32,204 nt of DNA from an uncultured Acetatifactor sp. (GCA_910589655.1 CAJUTJ010000048.1:1-32204), one strand, 5' to 3'. Counted from the first letter of the stretch, positions 23,117 to 32,165 are shown. Notes: generated by a model not told the origin, from the letters alone. Numbers and translations are program-made.

Positions 23117-23455
23117 TTCCGTTCGGAGACTATTCTATTTTGACTATTATGTTTCCATCCGGCTATACACTTCAAAACCGCTTTTCCTTTTAAAACTATT
23201 TTGCTTCAATCCCGCCTGTGCACTTCATACTCTCTTTTCCTCTTAAAACTGTTTTGCTTCAATCCCGTCTGTGCACTTCATACTCTCTTTTCCTCTTAAA
23301 ACTATTTTGCTTCAATCCCGCCTGTGCACTTCATACTCTCTTTTCCTCTTAAATCTGTTTTGCTTCAATCCCGCCTGTGCACTTCATACTCTCTTTTCCT
23401 CTTAAAACTGTTTTGCTTCAATCCCACCTGTGCACTTCATACTCTCTTTTCTTCT
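23117..23455 (-). repeat. 53-bp tandem repeat array; each unit carries a ribosome site and a mini-ORF
   Basis: The period is exactly 53 bp (unit anchors at 23170, 23223, 23276, 23329, 23382 and 23435), with a further degenerate copy to the left. On the minus strand five units contain an ATG: 23440-23402 (MKCTGGIEAKQF), 23387-23349 (MKCTGGIEAKQI), 23334-23302 (MKCTGGIEAK), 23281-23243 (MKCTDGIEAKQF) and 23228-23196 (MKCTGGIEAK). In four of the five, AGAGG lies 10-11 nt before the ATG; the first has AGAAG. The array fills the gap between the isomerase stop and the TPR-DUF4037 gene, both on the minus strand. There are no spacers, so it is not CRISPR. Confidence 0.85.
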
Positions 23456-23464
23456 TCATGACTG

Positions 23465-24274
23465 TCACTGTCTTATGATTCCTGTCTCTTGACAGTATTG
23501 GAGACTTTCCCGAATCTTATCCAGCCCGCTTACCTCAATAAGCCTGCTCTTGTCCTTCAGCCGGAATTCCTCCAGCAGCATTTCTATCTCTTTCCAATCA
23601 ATGCTCCCCTGCCCCATTGCAAGATGTTCATCATACTTTAAATGTGTATCATTCATATGAAAATGTTTGATATATGGAGCCAATGCCCGAAACCACTCCC
23701 TCGGCTGATCCGTGACCAGACGCATATGAGCAATATCCAGACAGACACCAAATCTGCTTTCCTCCTGCAATGATGCGGATATTTCTGCCAATTCATCAGG
23801 AGACTGGTCAAACATATTTTCCAGATAGATATCACAGCTGCCGGAAGAGAGCAGCCGCATGATTACTTTCCTCATGCATTCCAGCCAATTTTGCCTGTAC
23901 TTTTCATTATTTAGAAAATCGGGAGAAAAATTCGTATGAAATACAACTCCCCTACAGCCCAATTCTTCCGCTATCTCCATGGACTGCTGCATTCTGTAAA
24001 TACTATGTTCCCGTATACCGCTGTCATAACTAAAGGGTAAAATATCGTAGAAAACCCCATGCAGTGTATCCACTCTCTCAGGACGCCCCAAACTTTTGTA
24101 TGTCCTGATACGTTCCTTTAGCGCATGGCTGTCATCCAATAATTCCGGCGCAAAAAAATCATTGTACTCGAATGCCAGCCCATACTGCCGGGCCAACGCC
24201 ATATATTCTTCTATATGCCCCAATGAAGGAATAATTTCAAACATATCTATCTTACTCGCCTGCTTTTTCCGCAC
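23465..24274 (-). CDS. Sugar phosphate isomerase/epimerase-like TIM-barrel protein
   Basis: This 269-residue protein belongs to the AP-endonuclease-2/xylose-isomerase-like barrel family. Candidate metal ligands fall in order: His72 (TLHGVFYD), His113 (VFHTNFS), Glu152 (YLENMFD), Asp180 and His183 (CLDIAHM), His206 with Asp209 and His211 (HFHMNDTHL), and Glu247 (IEVSG). Enzymes with this layout isomerise or epimerise sugars and inositol derivatives; the substrate is not visible. The start is GTG at 24274 with GGAG and 5-nt spacing; that ribosome site lies 15 bp downstream of the HD-GYP gene end, so the two are co-transcribed. It is the last gene before the 53-bp array. Confidence 0.85.
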   Translation of the reverse strand: MRKKQASKIDMFEIIPSLGHIEEYMALARQYGLAFEYNDFFAPELLDDSHALKERIRTYKSLGRPERVDTLHGVFYDILPFSYDSGIREHSIYRMQQSMEIAEELGCRGVVFHTNFSPDFLNNEKYRQNWLECMRKVIMRLLSSGSCDIYLENMFDQSPDELAEISASLQEESRFGVCLDIAHMRLVTDQPREWFRALAPYIKHFHMNDTHLKYDEHLAMGQGSIDWKEIEMLLEEFRLKDKSRLIEVSGLDKIRESLQYCQETGIIRQ

Positions 24275-24289
24275 AAATACTCCAAAATC

Positions 24290-25777
24290 TTATTCGTTTA
24301 TCTGGTGAAAAAGCTGCAGCTTATCCTCCTTCTGCTCCAATGCCTCTTTGAACAACCTTAGAATTTCCTTGTCCAGCTTCCCTTCCTCTGCCATGCCGTT
24401 GAGCACCTCCAATGCCTTACTCTCTTCCATGGCTTTCTTGTAGGGCCGGTCGGAACTTGTCAGCGCTTCGAACACATCTATAATGGTCAGTATCCGAGCC
24501 TCATACGGAATCTCGTCTCCCCGCAGCCCTCTCGGATAACCGCTGCCATCCAGCATTTCATGGTGCGCGCCCGCCCATTGAATCAAATGGGGGTATCTCA
24601 TTCCGAAATTCATTTTCTTTAAGTATTTCTCAGTATATTTCACATGAGAACGGATAATATCTCTCTCCGCCCTTGTCAGGTTTCCGGTCTGAACCTCCAG
24701 ACATTCCGCCTCATATAAGCTCAGAAATCCGATCTGTGTTCCGCTGGTATTGGTGTAATTCTTACATGCCAGATTTTCCACATACTCAACATCTTCTTGA
24801 GACAGTTTCGGCTTACGGTTCAGCTCTTCCACTCTGACTCTGGCATCCAAAAGTTCATTTTTTATTGTAATCCATTCGTCTTTGGTGATCCGGCCCTCCA
24901 AAAAATCAATATGATAAAGGGCGGATAAATGATCAAAATGCTCCAACACCAGAGGGAGTTTATTCCCCAATCTGGTGGTCTTGTCAATGACCTCGTTGGG
25001 AATGACAAGCTTGCCGATATCATGCATCAATGCCGCCATCAGCAGCTCAGACTTTACGGAAGGCTCAAAATACTTCTCTCCCAATCCTTTCTCATGCTGT
25101 TCGTTAATATAATCCACAAGCAGCTGGACATACAGATAAACATTTCTGGAATGGTAAAAATTATATGGAATCCGAGTGTCGATAGCATCCGTAAATACCT
25201 GAGTAATGGAAATCATCAGCTGCTCGATCTCCTGAACAAACCGCATGTTGGATACCGCTACCGCTGCCTGTGAGCCGAGAGATTGCAGTACTTTCTCATA
25301 TTCCGCTTTAAAAGGCACCACTTCACCCTGCCCGTCTAAAGCATTGATCAGCTGCACTACACCCACTAAGGCTTCTTCATGGTTCACCAAGGGGAAAACC
25401 ATCATAGATTTGGTTCTGTATCCCGTCAGCTTGTCATATTCTCTGGGGCCGCTGAAATCAAACTCCTGACAATTATAGGCATCCTCAATATTTAAAAGCT
25501 TCCTGTGAAGCGCCGCATATGCGCAAACATTCTTCTCATTCATAGGCACGGGCGGATAAGACTTCGTGGCTTTTCCTTTTTGGTTAATTCCCAGAGACTT
25601 CGTCTTCATTATACAGAACTGCAATTGTTCCTGTTCATATAAGTACAGAGTTCCCCCGTCACAATTTGTAGTTTCCATGGCGCAATCTATAATCTTTGCC
25701 AAAAGCTCGTCATAGTTTCGCTCCGATGTAATCTGTATTCCCATTTCAAGTATCTTTTCTGCTTGTCCCTGTTCCAT
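24290..25777 (-). CDS. GAF - HD-GYP domain protein, predicted cyclic-di-GMP phosphodiesterase
   Basis: The ATG at 25777 (GGAGG, 6-nt spacing) gives 495 residues. A GAF domain fills about 10-175 (MVFPLVNHEEALVGVVQLINA). The HD-GYP domain follows from about 195 with the metal pair His252-Asp253 (ALMHDIGKLVIPNEVID) and HHEMLDGSGYPRGLRGDEIP (405-424). The two motifs are further apart than usual because of an insert of roughly 60-70 residues. HD-GYP proteins usually hydrolyse c-di-GMP; a few cut other cyclic dinucleotides. Its start follows the cyclase stop by one base (TGACATG), so the cyclase and this enzyme are coupled. Confidence 0.92.
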   Translation of the reverse strand: MEQGQAEKILEMGIQITSERNYDELLAKIIDCAMETTNCDGGTLYLYEQEQLQFCIMKTKSLGINQKGKATKSYPPVPMNEKNVCAYAALHRKLLNIEDAYNCQEFDFSGPREYDKLTGYRTKSMMVFPLVNHEEALVGVVQLINALDGQGEVVPFKAEYEKVLQSLGSQAAVAVSNMRFVQEIEQLMISITQVFTDAIDTRIPYNFYHSRNVYLYVQLLVDYINEQHEKGLGEKYFEPSVKSELLMAALMHDIGKLVIPNEVIDKTTRLGNKLPLVLEHFDHLSALYHIDFLEGRITKDEWITIKNELLDARVRVEELNRKPKLSQEDVEYVENLACKNYTNTSGTQIGFLSLYEAECLEVQTGNLTRAERDIIRSHVKYTEKYLKKMNFGMRYPHLIQWAGAHHEMLDGSGYPRGLRGDEIPYEARILTIIDVFEALTSSDRPYKKAMEESKALEVLNGMAEEGKLDKEILRLFKEALEQKEDKLQLFHQINE

Positions 25778-25778
25778 G

Positions 25779-27587
25779 TCATACCTCCCTGCCCGCTTCA
25801 GCGGCACAAACATAGACTGCTACTTTATCCTGCCGTCCTTTCAGGCTTTGCTCGCCTATAGGCTCCGCATGATAACGTTCTTTCACCCTGCCGTATACTT
25901 CACCGCTGATTAATATTTCACCGCCCTTTGCCAGACTTTCCAGTCTCTCGGCGATATTGACGGTATCCCCGATTGCCGTGTAATCCATCCGGTATTGGCA
26001 TCCGATGTTTCCCACCACGGCTTTTCCACAATGAACACCTACCCCGCAGGCAATTTCCCGTCCGTGGCTTTCCCTGAGTTCCTGATTCACTCTGTTCATG
26101 GATTCTATGATATCATATGCCGTCTGTACGGCTTTTTCGCAATAATCCTCAACATCCAGAGGCGCATTATAGATTGCCATAACCGCATCGCCGATAAACT
26201 TATCCAGAGTTCCGCCGTTTTTAAATATTGCATTGGTCACATTTCCCAGATAGAGATTTAAGATATCCACTACTTCCTCGGGTGACAATCCCTCTGAAAG
26301 TGAAGTAAATCCTCTAATGTCCACAAATAATACTGCAATATCACGGCTTCTTCCGCCGAGCTCAATGCGGTAATTGTTCTGCTTGCTCAATTCGTCTACC
26401 ACTTGGGGCGCCATGTATGTCCTAAATACACTCAAAATCTGATGCTTTCTGATCCGTTCCGAAGCATATCCCGTGAGAATTTTTAATGCCAGCAGCACAA
26501 TCGTTGTCAGCAAAAGCAGAAAGCATCTCCAATATATGCCTTGCTGATACAAAATCCGGGATATTACGGGAGCGGCAAGAAGCACTGCCACACAGCCTGT
26601 CACACCGACGCCGAATTTTCCGTACAGCAAAAGCAGCACACATGCCAAAGTAGCCAGAACGTTAATCAGCATACTGCTCCATAGCGAAAGCTCCGTAAAA
26701 GTTCTCCCGTCTATCAGAGCGTTCACATGATTTGCCTGTACTTCCACTCCGTTCATAACCGTACTTCTGGCAGCCGGCACCATATACTGATCCATCATAG
26801 CTGCCGAATACGCCCCTACCAATACGATACTTCCCTTAAATACCTTGGGGTCACATCTGCCTGCTACCAAATCCGCATAGGAATAAATCTCATACATCCC
26901 CGGTTCCGCAGTATAATCAAAACCGTAACTGCCATTGCTGCCCAGCTGCGGTTCCACAGGTTCCCGGCCTTGTGATTCCATATAGCAACGATATGTTTCA
27001 TAGGCAAAGTTATACTCTGTCTCTCCTTCGGAGGATCCCGTCAGTAAAGAGCGGCGGACATAATTGTCCTGATCCTGAATAACATTTGTAAAGCCTTGTC
27101 TGCTGACATCCCGAAGCGCCGCAAAAGGTTTTTCGATTTCCCTTATGTATAAAGTATTCATTTTCAGGCCGTCCGCATCCGTCTGCTCCAGCCTCTTATC
27201 ATACACCAGATAAGACGCCATAACCACATAGTCAAATCGGGATACGGCTTCCACCAGCGCCTGATCTCCTGCCGGATCGCGCTCTCCGAAGTAATTGATA
27301 TCAAAAGCAATTACCGCAGGGGCATACTCCGGATCAAAGAATTGCAGCAGATCCGCCGCCTGCTGTCTGGACCAATCTGCAAAGGGTCCCATTTCCTGTA
27401 AGGAAGTCTCATCAATACCGATGATTTTGATACGGTTATCCACAGCCTGCTCTCTTATGAACATGCTGTCTGCAAACCAATATTGCATCTTAAGAAAGGG
27501 TGACAGAAATGTGATAAAGCCCGCCAGCAGTACTGCAATGCAGACTGCCAGCGGTTTTTTCAATTGGTGTTTTACGACCGGTTTCAT
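25779..27587 (-). CDS. CHASE2-domain class III adenylate cyclase
   Basis: This 602-residue protein has an N-terminal membrane helix (about 12-32) and an extracytoplasmic CHASE2 sensor (about 35-290; IKIIGIDETSLQEMGPF, AFDINYF, FKGSIVLVGAYSAAMMDQ). Three membrane helices follow (about 304-372), then a class III cyclase domain (about 405-590). Catalytic residues are present: metal Asp423 (FVDIRGFT) and Asp467 (FIGDAVMAIYNAP), purine-binding Lys463 (LDKF), Asn544 and Arg548 (DTVNIAERLE). Thr537 stands where class IIIa enzymes have Asp, the pattern of class IIIb. All residues needed for activity are there. It lies 3 bp after the FecR-domain gene and 1 bp before the HD-GYP gene. Confidence 0.94.
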   Translation of the reverse strand: MKPVVKHQLKKPLAVCIAVLLAGFITFLSPFLKMQYWFADSMFIREQAVDNRIKIIGIDETSLQEMGPFADWSRQQAADLLQFFDPEYAPAVIAFDINYFGERDPAGDQALVEAVSRFDYVVMASYLVYDKRLEQTDADGLKMNTLYIREIEKPFAALRDVSRQGFTNVIQDQDNYVRRSLLTGSSEGETEYNFAYETYRCYMESQGREPVEPQLGSNGSYGFDYTAEPGMYEIYSYADLVAGRCDPKVFKGSIVLVGAYSAAMMDQYMVPAARSTVMNGVEVQANHVNALIDGRTFTELSLWSSMLINVLATLACVLLLLYGKFGVGVTGCVAVLLAAPVISRILYQQGIYWRCFLLLLTTIVLLALKILTGYASERIRKHQILSVFRTYMAPQVVDELSKQNNYRIELGGRSRDIAVLFVDIRGFTSLSEGLSPEEVVDILNLYLGNVTNAIFKNGGTLDKFIGDAVMAIYNAPLDVEDYCEKAVQTAYDIIESMNRVNQELRESHGREIACGVGVHCGKAVVGNIGCQYRMDYTAIGDTVNIAERLESLAKGGEILISGEVYGRVKERYHAEPIGEQSLKGRQDKVAVYVCAAEAGREV

Positions 27588-27590
27588 ATA

Positions 27591-29753
27591 TTACTTACTC
27601 CAAGACGCCTTAAGCGACTCAACAATGCCTTCCACTACATCTGTGTGGACATCCCAAACGGCGTTACCTCTGTTTACAGTCTCCCAGCCTTGGAAAACCG
27701 CGTCCCATGTATCGGAAAGAATCAGCCCTTCCAAATGGCTTCCTTCTTTCACACTGTTACAATAATAGCACCATACTTCTTTTGAGCGGCAGATTACAGG
27801 ATAGTAATACTCTCCCTGACTGTCCACCCATACAGGATAGAGGCACATATTTGCCTTTACGGTGTCCACGTCAAAGTGCCACATAGTGCCGTCCTCCAGA
27901 CACCATCCCACAAATTCCAAAGAATGACCTTCCTGATGATCTACCTTTCCCACAGGTGTTTCGGGTTCGGGCAGAAGGCTTCCCACAGATGTTTCCTCAA
28001 TCCGATAAATATCAGGAGCATCGTTTTGCAATGTAGTATAGCGGTTTTCACCTTTGTCCTCCGCCTCTGCTATATAAGGAATATAGTAGATCACCTTGCA
28101 CGCAGTTCCGGACGCAAGATTTTCGGAAACCGCCTGCTGATAATATTCTGCGGTATATGCCTGCCATATGTTGTAGCTGTCTATAAAATTCCATATATTA
28201 TCCCATGGCTTATTCCCGGTATTGCCGTCGTCTCCGGTGTTTCCATCGTCTCCGGTGTTTCCGTCGTCTCCGGTATTGCCATCATCCCCGGTGTTTCCGT
28301 CATCTCCGGTGTTTCCGTCGTCTCCCGTATTGCCATCGTCTCCGGTATTGCCATCATCCCCGGTGTTTCCGTCATCTCCGGTGTTTCCGTCGTCTCCCGT
28401 ATTGCCATCGTCTCCGGTATTTCCGTCGTCTCCCGTATTGCCATCATCTCCGGTGTTTCCGTCGTCTCCGGTATTATTATCATCCCCGGTGTTTCCGTCG
28501 TCTCCGGTGTTTCCATCATCTCCGGTGTTTCCGTCGTCTCCGGTATTATTATCATCCCCGGTGTTTCCGTCGTCTCCGGTGTTTCCATCATCTCCGGTGT
28601 TTCCGTCGTCTCCGGTATTTCCGTCATTTCCCGTATTATTATCATCCCCGGTGTTTCCGTCGTCTCCCGTATTGTTGTCGTCTCCGATATCCTGATCAGG
28701 CAGCTGTGTGTTACCGGAATTATCAGAGTCTGTCTCGTCTTGGCTGTCATCTTCATCGTCCTGATCCTGTCCTTCCGTATCCACGGTCGGACTTGCAGGT
28801 ACAGGTGCACTGGGAGCGGTCACATTGGAAGCCCCGCTGCCTGTCTGAGGCTTAGGCGTTCTCGCCGGCGTCGCCACAGGGACATTAAATTCAGGCGCTG
28901 TGGTTCCCGAAGGAGCCACGGTCTGCTCCGGCGCCTGTGTAGGCGCAACAGTCTGTTCGGGTGCCGCAGTAGGTTCGGGCGACGCAGTCTGTCCGGACGT
29001 TTCCGCACCGCTCTGGGTCTGTGCCGAAGCCAGCTGTGCCGTACCCAGATTCAATTCTCTGCTCTCCGAATGAATCTGCTCCAGCCGCTCCATAAACTGC
29101 GGATTCAAGTTTTCCTCTGTAATTTCAGTTCTCTCAATTATAAACTGCGGATTCTGGTCCGCCGTAAACTGTGTATATTCTCCCGCTTCGTAAAGGGCAG
29201 GCTCCTTGCCCTCCAAGCCCACGGCTACCTTTCCGTCATAAACCAATACTTCAATGCTGCCTTCGGCATCGGTCTGGCTCTTGCGCACCTCAAAAACGGT
29301 GCCGCGGACAGACATGGTTGCGCTGGGCGTCACAATATCATAGGAAGAGCCGTTTGACAGCGGATTTTGAATCTCGTTCAAGACACTTCCTGCATCCAGC
29401 CGGATCGCCGTTCTGCTGTTGGTCTCATCCCCATCCGCCGTAACCGTCATGCTTCCGGCCTCAGCAAGCATTACGTATTTATCCGAATCCAGCTGAAGCA
29501 CGGCATATGCGTCCTGATCCGTCTTCACGGCGTCCCCCGAAATCAGATTCATATTGGAGGAGGCGGTCAAAGTGCCCACTCCCTCCCTCTCGATTGTAAC
29601 GCCGCCGTACAAGTCTATAATCTTGATCGAGCGGTATGTTTCTTCCTTTCCCCTAAGTACAAACACCAGCACCAGCGCCGCTATCACTACTGCTGCAGCT
29701 GCCGCTATCGCAATAAGTACATTTTTTTGCAACCCCTTTTGCCTCGTTTCCAT
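27591..29753 (-). CDS. Membrane-anchored FecR-domain protein with long Asn-Thr-Gly-Asp repeat region
   Basis: This 720-residue protein starts with one membrane helix (about 12-33). A FecR-like domain follows (about 43-195; YGGVTIEREG, SGDAVKTDQDAYAVLQLD, SATMSVRGTVFEVR). A Thr/Pro/Ala-rich stretch (about 240-310) leads to about 26 copies of a hexapeptide, mostly NTGDDG (about 355-513). The last 200 residues include an InlB B-repeat-like unit (FVGWCLEDGTMWHFDVDTVKANMCLYPVWV is its core, about 623-652). It is therefore an extracytoplasmic sensor or adhesin-like protein. GAGGTGAT lies before the ATG and a good promoter at 29796-29825. It heads the operon with the cyclase 3 bp downstream, so it may feed CHASE2 (inference). 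Confidence 0.9.
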   Translation of the reverse strand: METRQKGLQKNVLIAIAAAAAVVIAALVLVFVLRGKEETYRSIKIIDLYGGVTIEREGVGTLTASSNMNLISGDAVKTDQDAYAVLQLDSDKYVMLAEAGSMTVTADGDETNSRTAIRLDAGSVLNEIQNPLSNGSSYDIVTPSATMSVRGTVFEVRKSQTDAEGSIEVLVYDGKVAVGLEGKEPALYEAGEYTQFTADQNPQFIIERTEITEENLNPQFMERLEQIHSESRELNLGTAQLASAQTQSGAETSGQTASPEPTAAPEQTVAPTQAPEQTVAPSGTTAPEFNVPVATPARTPKPQTGSGASNVTAPSAPVPASPTVDTEGQDQDDEDDSQDETDSDNSGNTQLPDQDIGDDNNTGDDGNTGDDNNTGNDGNTGDDGNTGDDGNTGDDGNTGDDNNTGDDGNTGDDGNTGDDGNTGDDNNTGDDGNTGDDGNTGDDGNTGDDGNTGDDGNTGDDGNTGDDGNTGDDGNTGDDGNTGDDGNTGDDGNTGDDGNTGDDGNTGDDGNTGNKPWDNIWNFIDSYNIWQAYTAEYYQQAVSENLASGTACKVIYYIPYIAEAEDKGENRYTTLQNDAPDIYRIEETSVGSLLPEPETPVGKVDHQEGHSLEFVGWCLEDGTMWHFDVDTVKANMCLYPVWVDSQGEYYYPVICRSKEVWCYYCNSVKEGSHLEGLILSDTWDAVFQGWETVNRGNAVWDVHTDVVEGIVESLKASWSK
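28214..28690. repeat. 18-bp coding tandem repeat (~26 units) in the FecR-domain gene
   Basis: The units differ by a few silent or Asp/Asn-changing substitutions and encode NTGDDG-type hexapeptides on the minus strand. Blocks of several units recur as higher-order repeats, for example 28243-28330 against 28340-28420, suggesting slipped-strand expansion. Frame is maintained throughout. Apparent plus-strand frames over this segment are side effects of the repeat. Confidence 0.92.
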
Positions 29754-29795
29754 ACTATCACCTCATAATCTTCAATATGATATACTAATACTTTT

Positions 29796-29825
29796 ATCAT
29801 ACTCCCTACTGTAAATATTTGTCAA
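29796..29825 (-). promoter_or_regulatory. Promoter of the FecR-cyclase-HD-GYP-isomerase operon
   Basis: On the minus strand, TTGACA (29820-29825) and TATGAT (29796-29801) are 18 bp apart. The leader is about 35 nt and ends with GAGGTGAT before the ATG at 29753. Confidence 0.75.
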
Positions 29826-29889
29826 CGAATTAAAGAACAAGTTTGGTTACTTTATGTAACACTTTTTGTAACAACCGGTAACAGTTCAT

Positions 29890-29945
29890 ACAGCCCCTCC
29901 CGCAAAGCCAAAATCGCGTCTCTATGTGATTTTGCGAGACATTTG
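29890..29945 (-). terminator. Possible hairpin after the GT operon
   Basis: CAAAATC (29909-29915) pairs with GATTTTG (29930-29936), with further partial pairing between CTCCCGC and GCGAG on the outside. It lies in the 208-bp gap between the small membrane protein gene and the FecR operon promoter. There is no strong T-tract, so termination is uncertain. Confidence 0.3.
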
Positions 29946-29961
29946 CACGCGCTTTAAGCTC

Positions 29962-30597
29962 TTATTCGGTTTTCCGGCATGTCTTCCGGGACAATGCGTG
30001 CAGAATCGTTTCCCCCGCCATAAGTCCTCCCAGAAAGAAAACAAGGAACCAGAATACCAGCAGCTTCCTGCTGTATGTTCCGTATACATAACTGATGCCC
30101 AGCGCATTTTCCAGAGGAAGCTCCCCGATATATGAGCTGATATGTTCCACGGCTCCCATGTTCTCCTCCCCGGCTATAATCGTCACCGAACTTTGGTTTT
30201 CTTCCGGAAATAAAATATCCAGCCGATACTGCTCTCCGGGCTTTACCCATCTTTGAAAAGGGAATTCATAATCCACCTCCGTCAAAGCAAACCGTCGCTC
30301 CTCCAAAATCTCCCCTCCGCTGTCCGACAGCCGCCCCACCAGCACATTTTGATTTTCTTCCCTCACAACACCTATACTCACTCCGGTCAGGTATTTATTT
30401 TGGGGGACAAAATATTCCGTCACCCAAGTGCCCGGAGCCAACTCCAATTCTTCTCTTTGATAAAAGCCGCCTTCACTGACATCATAAACCGCGTAACATA
30501 AATATTGAGGAAAGAAACCATATAAAACGGCAGTGAATATCATACCGAAAAAAGCGGCTCCTATCATCAGCAGCAAGCCTGTCTTAATATTGTTCAT
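29962..30597 (-). CDS. Small membrane protein with extracytoplasmic domain, partner of the glycosyltransferase gene
   Basis: The ATG at 30597 (preceded by GGAGAAGGGG) gives 211 residues; the frame is open 27 codons upstream but that overlaps the previous gene more. There is a membrane helix at about 7-27 and another near 178-198 (LLVFWFLVFFLGGLMAG). The part between is predicted extracytoplasmic and beta-rich, with APGTWVTEYFVPQNKYLTGVSIGVV early in it. I do not recognise a named family. It overlaps the end of the glycosyltransferase gene by 14 bp, so the two are translationally coupled and probably work together. Confidence 0.8.
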   Translation of the reverse strand: MNNIKTGLLLMIGAAFFGMIFTAVLYGFFPQYLCYAVYDVSEGGFYQREELELAPGTWVTEYFVPQNKYLTGVSIGVVREENQNVLVGRLSDSGGEILEERRFALTEVDYEFPFQRWVKPGEQYRLDILFPEENQSSVTIIAGEENMGAVEHISSYIGELPLENALGISYVYGTYSRKLLVFWFLVFFLGGLMAGETILHALSRKTCRKTE

Positions 30598-32032
30598 TCC
30601 CCTTCTCCTCCACTTTAAATACCTCCAGCGATTTATATTTAATGATAAAAGAATCCACCGTTTCCATAGTATAACCAAGCTCTTCTAAGCAGGCTCCTAT
30701 TTTATCCGTCCCTATTCTTTGTTGTCTGTAATCAATCACATACCATATTTGGCTTCCCTTGTTCTCCGTCAAAAAAGTCTCTAAACCGTCTTCGATATCC
30801 TGTGTAAGCAGCTTCTCCGTAAACACAAAAACCGCATTAGGCAAATAATATTTGAAAACCGCATCATGCTCGCTGGGATTGTCTATGATCAGACAGGCAG
30901 TTTCATCAACATTTTCCGCCAAAAAATCAACCCATGCCGCCGCGTCACTGTTCATAGTCTCATCCGCCAGCATGACTTTAGCAGACACTGCCCCCACCAT
31001 CGCCAATAGAAAGACCAGCAGTCCCTGTGAAATATTTGAGAAGGAGCCTGTTACCGTTCCGGCAGTGACAGCCACAAACAGAGCTATCAGCCCCCAGCCG
31101 ACATACATGTACCGGGATGTCCATATGGGAGTGACAAGCACCGAGAATAATGCACCCGCAAGCATGGTGCCAAAAAATACCGCCACGCACAAAAGCGCCT
31201 CCCACTTTTTTCTTAAAAAACCGAAAAGAAACAGCATAATCAGTAAGCCATACAATGCCGCGCCTATGCCGGTCAAAGGAGCGTCCGAAGACTCCGTCAA
31301 TGCTGCGGGAACCGCCCCCCACCGGCTCCAAGAAAAGCTTGCAATCCAGTAATTGTCCGCCACCTTCATGCTTTGCGCGAGCATTGTTTTCAGCCATGGC
31401 AGATATCCGATTGTAACCAATACTCCACCCAGCAATACTATTTTAGTATTTTCCCTTTTTTTAAGGAAAACGGCAAGAAGCAATATGACCCACATTAAGA
31501 AAACGGAAATTACCGCATAGTAGTGAGTATACATTGCCGCCAATGTCATTACCGCCCCAAGGAGTATATCTCTTTTCTTACCATTTTCATAATATAAAAA
31601 AAGGAATATCGCCGCACCCGTGACAAAAAAAGCTCCCCAAGAATACATTCTCAAAAAAGTTGTTTTTTCAAGCGTTGAATAAGTCAGGCCAAACCATAAA
31701 ATATACAGGATTGATACTCTGCAGCCCCAACGCTTTCTGATCAGTGTTGCCCCCAGCAAAAGCAGATTCAAATAAGTCCCGCCTGCCGTCACCAGCCTGT
31801 ATTTCAGTAAGGATTCTCCTCCGAAAAACTGAGATACCTTGAGAATCAGGTAATACAAAGGCGGGTGGACGTCTATGGCCGCCCCGCGTATAATGTCGGG
31901 GATATTTCCGCGTACAAGCACTGCCGAATATGCCTCGTCTAATACAACACTTTGGGACACCGCCGGAAATGATACGAATATGCAAATACAAATTGCCGTA
32001 ATATAAGGTGCAATCCCCTTGAATCTCTGCAT
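30584..32032 (-). CDS. GT-C fold membrane glycosyltransferase, family 39-like (PMT/ArnT type)
   Basis: This 482-residue polytopic protein has roughly 10-12 membrane helices. The first extracytoplasmic loop has LDEAYSAVLV (about 31-40), the conserved Asp-Glu pair of GT-C enzymes, and DVHPPLYYLILK (about 54-65), also typical of GT39-like proteins that use polyprenyl-phosphate sugars. A soluble C-terminal domain (about 350-480) follows the last helices. The sugar and the acceptor, protein or wall polymer, cannot be inferred. AAAGGAA lies before the ATG. It is the first gene of a two-gene operon on the minus strand. Confidence 0.88.
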   Translation of the reverse strand: MQRFKGIAPYITAICICIFVSFPAVSQSVVLDEAYSAVLVRGNIPDIIRGAAIDVHPPLYYLILKVSQFFGGESLLKYRLVTAGGTYLNLLLLGATLIRKRWGCRVSILYILWFGLTYSTLEKTTFLRMYSWGAFFVTGAAIFLFLYYENGKKRDILLGAVMTLAAMYTHYYAVISVFLMWVILLLAVFLKKRENTKIVLLGGVLVTIGYLPWLKTMLAQSMKVADNYWIASFSWSRWGAVPAALTESSDAPLTGIGAALYGLLIMLFLFGFLRKKWEALLCVAVFFGTMLAGALFSVLVTPIWTSRYMYVGWGLIALFVAVTAGTVTGSFSNISQGLLVFLLAMVGAVSAKVMLADETMNSDAAAWVDFLAENVDETACLIIDNPSEHDAVFKYYLPNAVFVFTEKLLTQDIEDGLETFLTENKGSQIWYVIDYRQQRIGTDKIGACLEELGYTMETVDSFIIKYKSLEVFKVEEKGNEQY

Positions 32033-32165
32033 TTCATGATTCCTTTCCCCATTTGTTTACTTATTTACTCAACTTTCCCACCAGCATAGTTGGCTTAATG
32101 CTTGATTTTTTAAGCAAAATTACTGCAATAAATGGTGTATTGACATTAAAACAGCACCTAATCTT

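Noticed and set aside
23117..23455. CRISPR array
   Set aside because: The 53-bp units are directly tandem with no unique spacers, and there are no cas genes.
28205..28855. Long plus-strand frames across the hexapeptide repeat (including 28222-28695 and 27876-29357)
   Set aside because: They exist only because the 18-bp coding repeat of the minus-strand FecR gene has no stops in other frames. They have low-complexity products and no ribosome sites.
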